A stretch of DNA of 64,000 bases from Sphingobacteriales bacterium (GTDB lineage Bacteria; Bacteroidota; Bacteroidia; Chitinophagales; Chitinophagaceae). The notes below the pieces were generated by a model. The model made no database searches. It was given only the letters and a program-made list of their open reading frames with translations, and was not told the DNA's origin. A program made the position numbers and the translations under genes. The stretch lies in the NCBI GenBank assembly GCA_016708305.1, contig JADJGB010000008.1:1054001-1118000 (forward strand). The letters are read 5' to 3'. Positions 48,719-57,450 of this stretch are shown here, one piece after another; positions within the stretch are counted from its first letter, which is position 1, and the number at the start of each line of letters is the position of its first letter.

Positions 48719-50109
48719 ATGATTAAGAAATTCCTTGCTCTTTTTATTGGTATAACAATAATAATCATTTTTATTTTTGGCGGAGAAGGCTGCGCTGTGA
48801 TAGTACCACCCACCGGTGGCGCTAAGGATACACTGCCACCGGTAGTGGTTCGTGTGCATCCTGAGAATAAGACCCTGCATTTCAAGGATAATAAAATTAC
48901 CTTCAACTTTGATGAGTATGTCGAATTGAATGATGCTTTTAAAAACCTGTTGATTTCGCCGGTGCCAAAAATTTTTCCCGAAGTACAGAGAAAGTTAAAA
49001 ACAGTAAGTATTAAATTAAAGGATACGCTCCAGCCCAATACAACCTATGTTTTCAATTTTAAAGATGCCATAAAAGATGTAAATGAAGGAAATGCAATCA
49101 AAAATCTTCTGTATGTTGTTTCCACCGGAAATTTCATTGATTCAATGGAACTTAGCGGCAATGTGAAATTGGCTAAAACAGCCAAACCCGATTCTACTTT
49201 GATAGTGATGCTTCATACTAATCTGGATGATAGCGCCGTAGTAAAGGAAAAACCTAAATATGTAGCCAAACTGGATAGTTCCGGCACATTTCTTTTCAGA
49301 TATCTCGCTCCCGGAAAATACAGGCTATATGCTTTAAGAGATGAAAGCGGCGCTTACATGTACACCAGCAAAGAACTACTTTTTGCATTTGCCGATTCTC
49401 CGGTTGTTATTTCGTCCATACCACCTAACCCCATTTTGCTGTATGCTTATAATGAGGAAGAAAAAAAACCGGAGGGCCAGACTCCTGAACCGGACAAAAA
49501 GGAAAAAAGATTGAAATACAAAACCAATCAGGAATCAAATAAACAGGATTTGCTCGAACCCTATATTATGACTTTCGAGTCGCCATTAAAGGTATTCGAT
49601 TCTTCAAATATTGTATTGGCTGACACGGCTAACAAAAAAATGGATGGATATAAAATTAGTCTTGACAGTACAAGGACTATACTCACAATGAACATGAAAT
49701 GGATAGAAAATACGCCCTATAACCTATTACTTGCAAAGGAATTTGCATCGGACAGCCTTGACAGGCAGTTGCTGAAAGCAGATACGCTAAAATTTACTTC
49801 AAAAGCATTTAAAGAATACGGCAAAGTAAAGATTGATTTCAAAACCTTGGATTTGTCCAAAAACCCTGTATTATTAATCGTTCAGGGAGATAAAGTGAAA
49901 AACGCTTACCCGAGAATCAAGCGAGAATTTGAACTTCAGTTTTATCCGCCGGGTGATTATGACCTTCAGATTCTGTATGACAGAAACAAGAATAATAAGT
50001 GGGACCCTGTATTTTCTTTAAAAAACATCAGCAACCCGAACTTATTGTACCGCTTGATCGAAAATTAAACGTAAAACCTGACTGGACTACCGAGTTTGAG
50101 CTAAAATAA
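48719..50109 (+). CDS. Lipoprotein with Big_5/SbsA-type Ig-like domain, one frameshift
   Basis: A long hydrophobic leader (FLALFIGITIIIIFIFGGEG) ends at Cys26, a probable lipobox, giving a membrane-anchored protein. Residues about 35-140 are an Ig-like domain (GGAKDTLPPVVVRVHPENK, ITFNFDEYVELND, LQPNTTYVFNF), then further beta domains and a linker rich in Lys/Glu/Pro. A shift near 50015 in the poly-A stretch restores FFKKHQQPELIVPLDRKLN and the natural end TTEFELK at 50109; the uncorrected frame stops at 50068. Length about 462 residues. Function unknown; widely distributed in Bacteroidota. Confidence 0.8.
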
Positions 50110-50113
50110 CAGA

Positions 50114-50764
50114 TTATCCAGGCATTCTGGAGATATATTTTTCAATCTGTTTCATCTGATCTACAATCTGAGGAGTGGTAGGTTTGCAGGCTTTTGCCTT
50201 TCTGAAGAAATCCTTAGCCGCCCTGAACTCTCTTTTGTTCATCATAATGCTACACATCTGAAGATAAGCAGCAGCTTCATTTTCCTTATCGGGCAAACCT
50301 TTTTTAATGGCCTGGCGGATGTAGCTTTCTCCTTCTTTGTTATTTCCTTTCTGCAGCGAAAGAATACCCATTTGCAGCATACTGGCTCCTTCGGCTTCTT
50401 TTACAGGCATACCCAAGGAAAGGCCCTTCTTCATAAATACTTCGGCTGTATCAAAATCCTTCTTACTCATTGCAATATTGCCCTTTAGCGTATAATATAC
50501 AGAGCGAATTGGTTTATAAAGAAGCTCTGGAAATTTTATTGAGTTCAAAATTTTTTCAGCGCCATCTAAGTCGCCTTCTTCCATATACTCCTGTATAAGA
50601 CGCAAAGGGCCAAAAAAGAAATATCCAAAAACCAAAATTGCAGCGATGAGGTACAAGGTAAATGCAGGCCAAAACCCTGCACTGTAGTTCACAAAGATTC
50701 CTGCTATCAATAAAATGATGGCTAAGGGCAAACGATAACGAATCAATACATTATATGCTTTCAT
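50114..50764 (-). CDS. Membrane-anchored TPR protein
   Basis: 216 residues. Two closely spaced N-terminal hydrophobic segments (LPLAIILLIAGIFVNYSAGF and WPAFTLYLIAAILVFGYFFF) are followed by about four TPR-type helical repeats (for example SMLQMGILSLQKGNNKEGES and AAYLQMCSIMMNKREFRAAK). TPR arrays mediate protein-protein contacts; no partner is indicated by neighbours. Convergent with the Ig-like lipoprotein gene, 4 bp apart. Confidence 0.75.
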   Translation of the reverse strand: MKAYNVLIRYRLPLAIILLIAGIFVNYSAGFWPAFTLYLIAAILVFGYFFFGPLRLIQEYMEEGDLDGAEKILNSIKFPELLYKPIRSVYYTLKGNIAMSKKDFDTAEVFMKKGLSLGMPVKEAEGASMLQMGILSLQKGNNKEGESYIRQAIKKGLPDKENEAAAYLQMCSIMMNKREFRAAKDFFRKAKACKPTTPQIVDQMKQIEKYISRMPG

Positions 50765-50826
50765 TTAAATTACATTTGGCTGCAAATATAAGGCTTGCAG
50801 GTGGCTAAAAAATGTTTTTAAGCCGT

Positions 50827-51703
50827 TTACAGCACATTCAGCACCTGTTCTTTAGCTTTTTCCAATTCATCCTTCATCATAACCACAATTTTTTGTATGG
50901 CAGCATCATAGGCTTTAGATCCTGTCGTATTAATTTCACGACCAATTTCCTGTAATATAAAAGATAGCTTTTTGCCCTTCATATCGTTTTTCTCGTCTAA
51001 TATTTCTTTGAAGTAATCGCAATGGTTTTTAAGCCGCACCTGTTCTTCTGTGATATCTATTTTTTCGATATAAAAAATCAATTCCTGCTCCAACCTGTTT
51101 TCGTCATAGTTATCTTTGCCTACCTTTTCCTCCAAAAGTTTGGTAAGACCCTCTTTCATTTTTTCCTTTCTCAACGGATCCAAAGAATAAATTTCCGATT
51201 GAAGCCTTCACTATATTATTTATTCGTCCTAATAATTCTTCTTCCAATATTTTCCCCTCGCTTAGCCGGTGGTCATTCAGGTCAAGAATAGCTGCCTTGA
51301 CAAGCTCCTGAAATTCCTCCCAGTCAGCCTCATTAAGTATTTCGCTGCTGGGCGTGATTACTTCCGGCAGCTTCATCAATACACTCAGGATATTGGCAGT
51401 ATCAATTTTCAGTTCTTTTGACAAATTTGAAAGCGAACTATAATATGCCTTAACAAGGTCAGTATTGATAGTAACCGGTTTTGCTTCGCCTGTATCTTTA
51501 AGGCTGATATTGCAATCAATACTACCGCGATTTAGTCCTTCGGATACAATTTTCCTAATGTCAAATTCAAATGATTTTAATACTGCCGGTAATCGTAAAG
51601 ATAAATCAAACTGCTTGCCATTGAGAGATTTAATGTCTATTAAGAAAGTTTTCGAACCTATTGTTTTTTCTGCACGACCAAAGCCGGTCATTGATTTCAG
51701 CAT
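50827..51703 (-). CDS. YicC-family endoribonuclease, one frameshift
   Basis: The protein begins MLKSMTGFGRAEK, the near-invariant YicC start, and continues with FLIDIKSLNGKQFDLSLRLP and FEFDIRKIVSEGLNRGSID. The frame shifts near 51188 after the segment GRINNIVKASI; the remaining DUF1732 part contains RLEQELIFYIEKIDITEEQV, LNHCDYF-type helices (RLKNHCDYFKEIL) and GKKLSFILQEIGREINTTGS. Length about 292 residues, normal. YicC proteins are RNases that act on small RNAs and mRNAs. Transcribed alone. Confidence 0.9.
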
Positions 51704-51766
51704 AACGGATTTTTTGTAAAGATAATTATTTGAAATTGTATATGGTTTTGAAACTTAGTGGAATTC

Positions 51767-51798
51767 TAAAAAAAATCCCTTCAAATCGAGAAGGGATT
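51767..51798 (-). terminator. Orphan rho-independent terminator, leftward
   Basis: On the minus strand AATCCCTTC-TCGATTT-GAAGGGATT is a perfect 9-bp stem followed by TTTTTTTAG. No annotated minus-strand gene ends upstream of it; yicC starts 64 bp further left. A second 7-bp hairpin (AGGAAAT ... ATTTCCT, 51826-51841) precedes it. Confidence 0.65.
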
Positions 51799-52197
51799 GC
51801 TTATATAGATGGGTTAGTAAGTACAGGAAATAAATTTCCTGACACAATATTAATTATTATTTTGTCTATATAGAAATAATTTATACTAAATTTTATGCAC
51901 ATTTTTAAAACTAATGTGTATATCAAAATCAAAAAATAATTCGAAGTAAGTTTGTTTTTCAAAATAAATATTTTTCAAAAAATTATTACAATAAATCGTT
52001 CTTCGTGTAAAGCAGATGCAGAGCGAGTTTCATCGATTTTAATTTTTTTGTACCTTAATACTTATCGCCTCTTTTTCAGCAGATACAGGTAGTAAAAACA
52101 AATTTTGTAAAATAAATTTGAATAAAAAATTATTATAAAAATTTCAATTAGTGTTAACAAGTTTTAGAAAAAGATTATAAATCATCATTCATACTTT

Positions 52198-52205
52198 TAA
52201 CTTTG
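52198..52205 (+). promoter_or_regulatory. Candidate -7 box (TAACTTTG) for lpxD
   Basis: Exact TAnnTTTG match ending 14 bp before the lpxD start codon at 52220; short leader implied. No clear -33 TTG. Confidence 0.35.
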
Positions 52206-52219
52206 ACAAAAATATTTTT

Positions 52220-53164
52220 ATGCGTTTCGATCATAAAGTTCCTATCAAAGAAATTGCAACATTGATAAATGCAAAATTAGTTGGAAATACGGAAGCCTTT
52301 GCTACGGGCATCAATGAAATTCATGTAGTTGAAAATGGCGATCTGGTTTTTGTAGATCATCCAAAATATTATGAAAAATGTATTCATTCTGCTGCCAGCT
52401 ACATTATCATCAATAAGGGAACTGATTTCCCCGAAGGCAAAGCCTTGCTGATAGTGGATGAACCATTTGAAGCGTACTTGAAAATAGTAAATCAATATCG
52501 GCCATTTGCTCCTTCAATGGAAGCAGTTTCGGCTACCGCATCAGTTGGTGAGAATACGGTGGTTATGCCCAACTGCTTTTTGGGTAATCATGTTAAGATA
52601 GGAAAAGACTGCATTATTTATCCCAATGTTACAATAATGGACTATTGCCAGATTGGCAACAATGTAGTCATTCAAAGTGGAACCGTAATTGGCAGCGATG
52701 CATTTTACTACAATAAAAAAACAAATCGCGATATTCATTACAAAAAAATGACCAGTTGCGGCACTGTGGTTATTGATGATAATGTGGAAATAGGCGCCAA
52801 TTGCACTATTGACAGGGGTGTAACCGGCGTAACCAGAATAGGCGCCGGCACCAAAATTGACAACTTAGTGCAAATTGGCCATGACACTATCGTTGGCAAA
52901 AACTGCTTGTTTGCATCGCAGGTGGGTATTGCCGGAGCCACCAAGATAGAAGATGAAGTAATCCTTTGGGGGCAGGTGGGCGTAAACAAAACGCTTACCA
53001 TCGGCAAAGGCGCGGTAGTGTATGCACAGAGCGGCGTGCCGGCATCTTTAGAACCTGGTAAAACATATTTTGGCAGCCCTGCTTTGGAGGCTAAAGAAAA
53101 AATGAAAGAATTAGTTTGGATAAACCGCATTTCAGAAATTTGGGAAAAAATAAATCAAAAGTAG
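52220..53164 (+). CDS. lpxD: LpxD-family UDP-3-O-acylglucosamine N-acyltransferase
   Basis: 314 residues. An N-terminal uridine-binding-like domain (about 1-100) is followed by a left-handed beta helix of hexapeptide repeats (NVVIQSGTVIGSDAF, VEIGANCTIDRG, TKIDNLVQIGHDTIVGKN with the likely catalytic His221) and a C-terminal helix (ELVWINRISEIWEKIN). LpxD adds the N-linked acyl chain in lipid A synthesis. Members of the phylum often carry two LpxD-like proteins, one next to lpxC-fabZ; no such neighbours are here, so this may be the second paralogue with a different acceptor. Confidence 0.8.
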   Translation: MRFDHKVPIKEIATLINAKLVGNTEAFATGINEIHVVENGDLVFVDHPKYYEKCIHSAASYIIINKGTDFPEGKALLIVDEPFEAYLKIVNQYRPFAPSMEAVSATASVGENTVVMPNCFLGNHVKIGKDCIIYPNVTIMDYCQIGNNVVIQSGTVIGSDAFYYNKKTNRDIHYKKMTSCGTVVIDDNVEIGANCTIDRGVTGVTRIGAGTKIDNLVQIGHDTIVGKNCLFASQVGIAGATKIEDEVILWGQVGVNKTLTIGKGAVVYAQSGVPASLEPGKTYFGSPALEAKEKMKELVWINRISEIWEKINQK

Positions 53165-53536
53165 TTGGAGTTTCGACTTGATTATATTGAAAGAGAAATT
53201 AAAAAGTTATCGCTTATCCTGAATGCCCTTATCACGGGATTGAAAAATAACGATAATGTTTTTGAGCCTGCCGTGAAAGCAGTTTTTGATGAAATAGTAG
53301 AAATTGAACAACTGGAAGAAAAAGATTTGTTTGATTATTTGTCAAAAAACAAATCCTGGAATAGCGAAAACATCAAATTATTGGCAGATATCTTTTATGA
53401 ACGTTATACTTCAGCGCCAGGCAATAATCAGGCAAGGACAAAAGCCTTGTTTCTGTACCAGCTTCTACTGAAAGATATGGGAGGCACATTGAATCTGGAT
53501 ATTTATAACAAAGTTCATTTGCTTCAAAACCATTGA
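53165..53536 (+). CDS. Small helical protein coupled to lpxD, TTG start
   Basis: 123 residues of unrecognised family, all-alpha in appearance (LDYIEREIKKLSLILNALIT, EIVEIEQLEEKDLFDYLSK), with no signal peptide or membrane segment. The only possible start is a TTG that directly follows the lpxD stop codon, so translation is probably by termination-reinitiation. The position suggests a cytosolic partner of envelope synthesis, but the sequence gives no direct evidence. Confidence 0.6.
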   Translation: MEFRLDYIEREIKKLSLILNALITGLKNNDNVFEPAVKAVFDEIVEIEQLEEKDLFDYLSKNKSWNSENIKLLADIFYERYTSAPGNNQARTKALFLYQLLLKDMGGTLNLDIYNKVHLLQNH

Positions 53537-53537
53537 T

Positions 53538-55414
53538 TTAGTCATGCTTTGCCTGCTTTTTATGCTCATTGAGCCAAATTCCTGTGTATTGTGTTGCCAT
53601 TTCTACTGTCATCGCGTATAAACTATTAGTAAGCGACTTAATTTCTTTACTATTTGTGGGCATTTTCTGTAATACAAAATGATTGCTATAAAAAATTAGC
53701 GGGCTTCCTTTGTGGTTTAAAATATCCTTGTTCCAGGTAAATATGTATTCTCCACCATTAGCAGTGGAGTAGTTTAAATATAATACAAGGTCTGCCTGAG
53801 CGGCGCTGGTTACGAGTTCAAAAGTTTGATTTTGTCGTATTTTGCTTTTAAATTCTTTTAAAACATTTTCAGATAATGGTAGAAATGCAAAAAAAGGTTT
53901 TTCATTTTGACCATTCAAAAATCTTTCAATCACCGCATTATTCATCAATCCTTTTTTATCATAAAAGAGATAGTCCAGCGTATCGGTTACGTACCAGTTT
54001 TTGTAATCACGATAATTGCTGAGTTTCGACAAAGGGATTATTTTTTCCTTCATTTGTTTTTCAAGTGTGTTGCCTGTAATGGGTGCCAGAGAAAGGTATA
54101 ATTTGATAAGCGGTTTTGTTTTTATGAAATTGCTGGTACGAACAAAAACATCACCCTTTTTTATTTGAGCTTGCGTTCCTTTAATTATTCTTGCAAAGGA
54201 GACATCCTGTTTTATTGACTCAATCTGGAGTTGAACAGAATTGGTCTTACCATTAAGGGATAATATATTACCTATTGCAAGCCCCGCAGTTTTTCCAGCA
54301 TCGAGTAGATAAAGGCTATTTTCTTTTACCTTATAACGGGCGCTGATATTGTTTTTAAAACTCCCGGGATTTACCCCAATTAAGTTAAGCGATAATCTTG
54401 CAGGATCCTGGAAATGAACTGGTGTTTGGCTGAAACCGTTATTCTTGATTAGTTTTTGTAGCTTATAAAATATATTTTTAAACGAAACATTACTAGTGCT
54501 TTCATCCATTGTTTGTAAAAGCGCTTTAGTAAAAACGCCATGATAATCACCATTGGCATCCTTCATTTCTTCACCCTTTTGATATTCGTCTGTAGCTGAA
54601 ACTGATAAAAACATGGAGCTCGGTCTTTCTGAGGGTCTTACTACAAATGCAGGGTCGTTAACAATCAGTTTACTCTTTAGATTAAACGCTTTGGTTTCCA
54701 ATGAAGAATCGGACAAGATTTTTGAAAATAAACTGTCCCATACAGGATTATTGATTTTGCTAGCAGAATCGTTGTTTTGCTCAAAACTATATAAAATTTC
54801 ATCAAAATAAATTGACTTTTGAGAGAAGCTTGGAGTTAAAGATTGATATGGGTTATGCATGGAAAGCGAAAATCCTTGCGCAAGATGACCGCTAAAACAA
54901 CAATCAAATATTGAAGTGGATATAACCTTTTTATCGACAAATTTGTTAAAATATCTTTTGATGTTAATATCTCTTAGTAAACAGCCCAGATTATCAGAAT
55001 ATAAGTCGCTTAAAACAATTGCCTGATTCATGCCCATTTTTAATTTTTGATCAGATTCGCTTTGTCCCACATTATCCATCCATACGCCATGTCCCGAAAA
55101 ATAAAAAACAAAAGCATCTTCGGCCTTTACTTTCTGCAAAATTGTACTAAATGAATTTTCAACATTTTTTCTGCTGGCTTTTTCATCGGTAAGCACAATT
55201 ATGTCATTAGCATTAAAACCAAACCGATTGATTAGCATGCCTTTTATAGCTAGCGCATCATTTACACAACCACGAAGCAGCGAACGATGCAATACACCCG
55301 GTCTGTCATAGTATTTATTAATGCCAACCAGCAGGGCATACTTTTTTTGCGCAAAACTTGTGTCGATACAAGCAAAATCAAAAAAAAAGTCAGATATTGT
55401 AGCGTGGTTTTCAT
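53538..55414 (-). CDS. Secreted caspase-like (C14) protease, one frameshift
   Basis: The uncorrected frame starts at 55292 with MHRSLLRGCVNDALA. Upstream, an ATG at 55414 begins a signal peptide (MKTTLQYLTFFLILLVSTQV), and adding one T near 55352 connects it to AQKKYALLVGINKYYDRPG, the usual caspase-fold opening. The catalytic pair is clear: YFSGHGVW (His) and FDCCFSGH (Cys). The C-terminal 300 residues contain beta-rich segments of unknown fold. The protein would be about 625 residues, acting in the envelope or outside the cell. It is divergent, by 32 bp, from a TPR membrane protein gene. Confidence 0.82.
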
Positions 55415-55446
55415 TCTGATTTTTGAATTAATTGAAATGAATTAAT

Positions 55447-56818
55447 GTGTTTTTAAAAAGACATTTAATATTAACAATACTGTGCGTTATTTGGCAAACA
55501 GGTTTTTGCCAGCATAAATATACTGATAGTTTAATAAACATCATAAAAACAACCAAATCCGATTCAAAAAAAGTTGAAGCCATGTACCTCTTAGCTATGA
55601 ATATCAGACTTACAAACCCGACTCTGCGTTACTTGTGGCACAGCAGTTATACGACTTTTCGAAAGATATTAAATACCTACCCGGCGAGTCGCTTGCCTTG
55701 GACGGTCTTGGAGGAGCTTTTTTTAGAATTGGAGATAATGCCCAGGCTTTGGAATACTATTTAAAAAGATTGAATATTGAAGAAAAAAGAGACAGACCTG
55801 ATAACATTGCTATTATTTATATGAATGTGGCAAATGTATATAACCGCAATAATGAACAAGAGAAAGCTTCTTTGTATATACTAAAAGCCGATTCAATTAT
55901 AAACGAACATAGGTACCATGATCTGAAATTATATGCTTACCTGAATACCGGAAACATCTTGGAAAAAGCTAATAAGCTTTCTGAGGCATTATACTATACC
56001 ATAAATTGTTATCAACTTGCATTAGCTGCTAATGACAGCCTTATGATTGGGTCAGCTTTGAATAATTTAGGAAATATTTACAGAAAAAAATTGGAGTACC
56101 ATACCGCCATTGACTATTATTTCAAGAGTCAACCGTATATTAATGCTGCCAATGATAATCAGACACTCTCCGAAGGGATTATTGGCTTATCAAAAGCCTA
56201 TCATGAAATAGGACCTGCCGATTCTGCATTGTTTTTTGCCAGATTAGCGTATGAGATTTCAAATAAAAACAGCCTATTGACAAACGCATTAAATTCCAGT
56301 AATTTGTTGAGTGAATTATTTAGCGATTTTAAAAAATATGATAGCGCCTTTTTATACCAAGCTACCTCAACCCGCCTTAAAGATTCTATTCAGGGTAATG
56401 AAAAGATAAAACTATTGGAAAGCCTGAGCATACAAGAGCAGCTGCGAGAGCAGCGTATGGCTGCATTAAAGGAAAAAGAAAAGGAAGAAAATCGACAGCG
56501 ACTTCAATTACTTTCTATAGGTATTTTTATCCCTGTTTTCTTTCTGTTTAGTATTTTCATGAGCCGACGAAAAATACACAAAAAGGTAATTGAATTCTTA
56601 GGTATTCTATCTTTATTATTATTTTTCGAGTATTTGACTCTGGTCATTCACCCATTTGTAGCCGAGCTTACCCACCATACTCCATTTTGGAAATATTGAT
56701 ATTTGTAGCTTTAGCGGCGCTATTGGTTCCCAGGCATCATAAAATTGAACATTGGTTTACAAAACATTTGGCTATTAACTATGAAAGAGCCAGAACTAAA
56801 AAAAAGAAGAATAGATGA
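55447..56818 (+). CDS. Secreted-N-terminus TPR protein with C-terminal membrane helices, two frameshifts
   Basis: GTG start gives a signal peptide (HLILTILCVIWQTGFCQ). After a shift near 55630 (NPDSALLVAQQLYDF) come about six TPR repeats (for example LDGLGGAFFRIGDNAQALEY, SALNNLGNIYRKKLEYHTAI), a coiled segment (QEQLREQRMAALKEKEKEEN) and hydrophobic helices (LLSIGIFIPVFFLFSIFMS, FLGILSLLLFFEYLTLVIHP). A missing T near 56692 restores a third helix (ILIFVALAALLVP) and the end AINYERARTKKKKNR. Length about 456 residues. It resembles the sensory half of TPR histidine kinases, but no kinase or LytTR domain follows. Confidence 0.75.
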
Positions 56819-57029
56819 ATTGAAACAACAGCATGAGGATATCGTTGACAATGTCTCCAATACTGAACAGAAATCTCCAAGTGAAACCGTACAGGCATTG
56901 CCAACCGTTTCAGTAAATATTGAAAATGGAAATGCTTTGCAAGAGATGGATAAACAAAATCAGGAAGAAGAAGTTGATCTTCCTCCTGACTCATCATCAA
57001 ATTTAACTAGGAAATCTGATTCTGAATAG
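56781..57029 (+). CDS. Possible small disordered protein overlapping the TPR gene end
   Basis: 82 codons from ATG 56781, rich in Glu, Gln, Ser and Asn (KQQHEDIVDNVSNTEQ, MDKQNQEEEVDLPPDSSS), with no motif. It overlaps the corrected end of the TPR gene by about 38 bp. Coding status is doubtful. Confidence 0.3.
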   Translation: MKEPELKKRRIDELKQQHEDIVDNVSNTEQKSPSETVQALPTVSVNIENGNALQEMDKQNQEEEVDLPPDSSSNLTRKSDSE

Positions 57030-57038
57030 TAACCCATT

Positions 57039-57278
57039 TTATCTTTCCCGTCTGATGGCCGGTGGATTCTGCTCTGTTTTTAATGAGTCAACTGTAAGCG
57101 TATCGGTTGCGCTCTTTTTGTTAGAATCCTGCACAACTTGAGTTGCAGGGGCAGCAGGAACTTCCTCAGACTGAGATTTATCTTTCTTGTCAGCATCGCT
57201 TCCATTGCAGGAAAATAAGAAAAATGCAAAAATAACGGCAAAAAATACTTGCCATAGACTAAATTTTAAGTGTTTCAT
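57039..57278 (-). CDS. Small lipoprotein of unknown function
   Basis: 79 residues. The hydrophobic leader VFFAVIFAFFLFSC ends in a lipobox Cys24. The mature part is short, charged and disordered (SDADKKDKSQSEEVPAAPAT), with no fold or motif that I recognise. It is convergent with the TPR gene and divergent from the uvrD helicase gene. Confidence 0.65.
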   Translation of the reverse strand: MKHLKFSLWQVFFAVIFAFFLFSCNGSDADKKDKSQSEEVPAAPATQVVQDSNKKSATDTLTVDSLKTEQNPPAIRRER

Positions 57279-57349
57279 CGTTGAGAATAATTTTAAATGA
57301 AGAGATTGTTTTTGTTGATTAAAACAGATGTATTAGTAAAAATAATTAA

Positions 57350-57357
57350 TAATTTTG
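57350..57357 (+). promoter_or_regulatory. Candidate -7 box (TAATTTTG) for the UvrD helicase
   Basis: Exact TAnnTTTG match, 93 bp before the chosen ATG at 57451. No TTG at the -33 distance. Confidence 0.3.
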
Positions 57358-57450
57358 CTACTTTCAAAAAAAATATTAGAAACCCTGTGTATTTTATTAA
57401 AAAAAAACCACAATATCATTTCTGAGCATCCTGCTTCGTACCTTGCAGCC

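Larger units (their letters stand above)
51704..52219. other. 516-bp A/T-rich intergenic region
   Basis: No credible ORF. It holds two hairpins near 51774-51841 and, at its right end, the lpxD promoter. The hairpins and T-run point leftward, suggesting an untranslated transcript from the minus strand. Confidence 0.5.

Noticed and set aside
56779..57000. Minus-strand ORF in the TPR-lipoprotein gap
   Set aside because: Composition is poor, it has no signal peptide or motif, and it is the antisense of a Glu/Gln-rich stretch.
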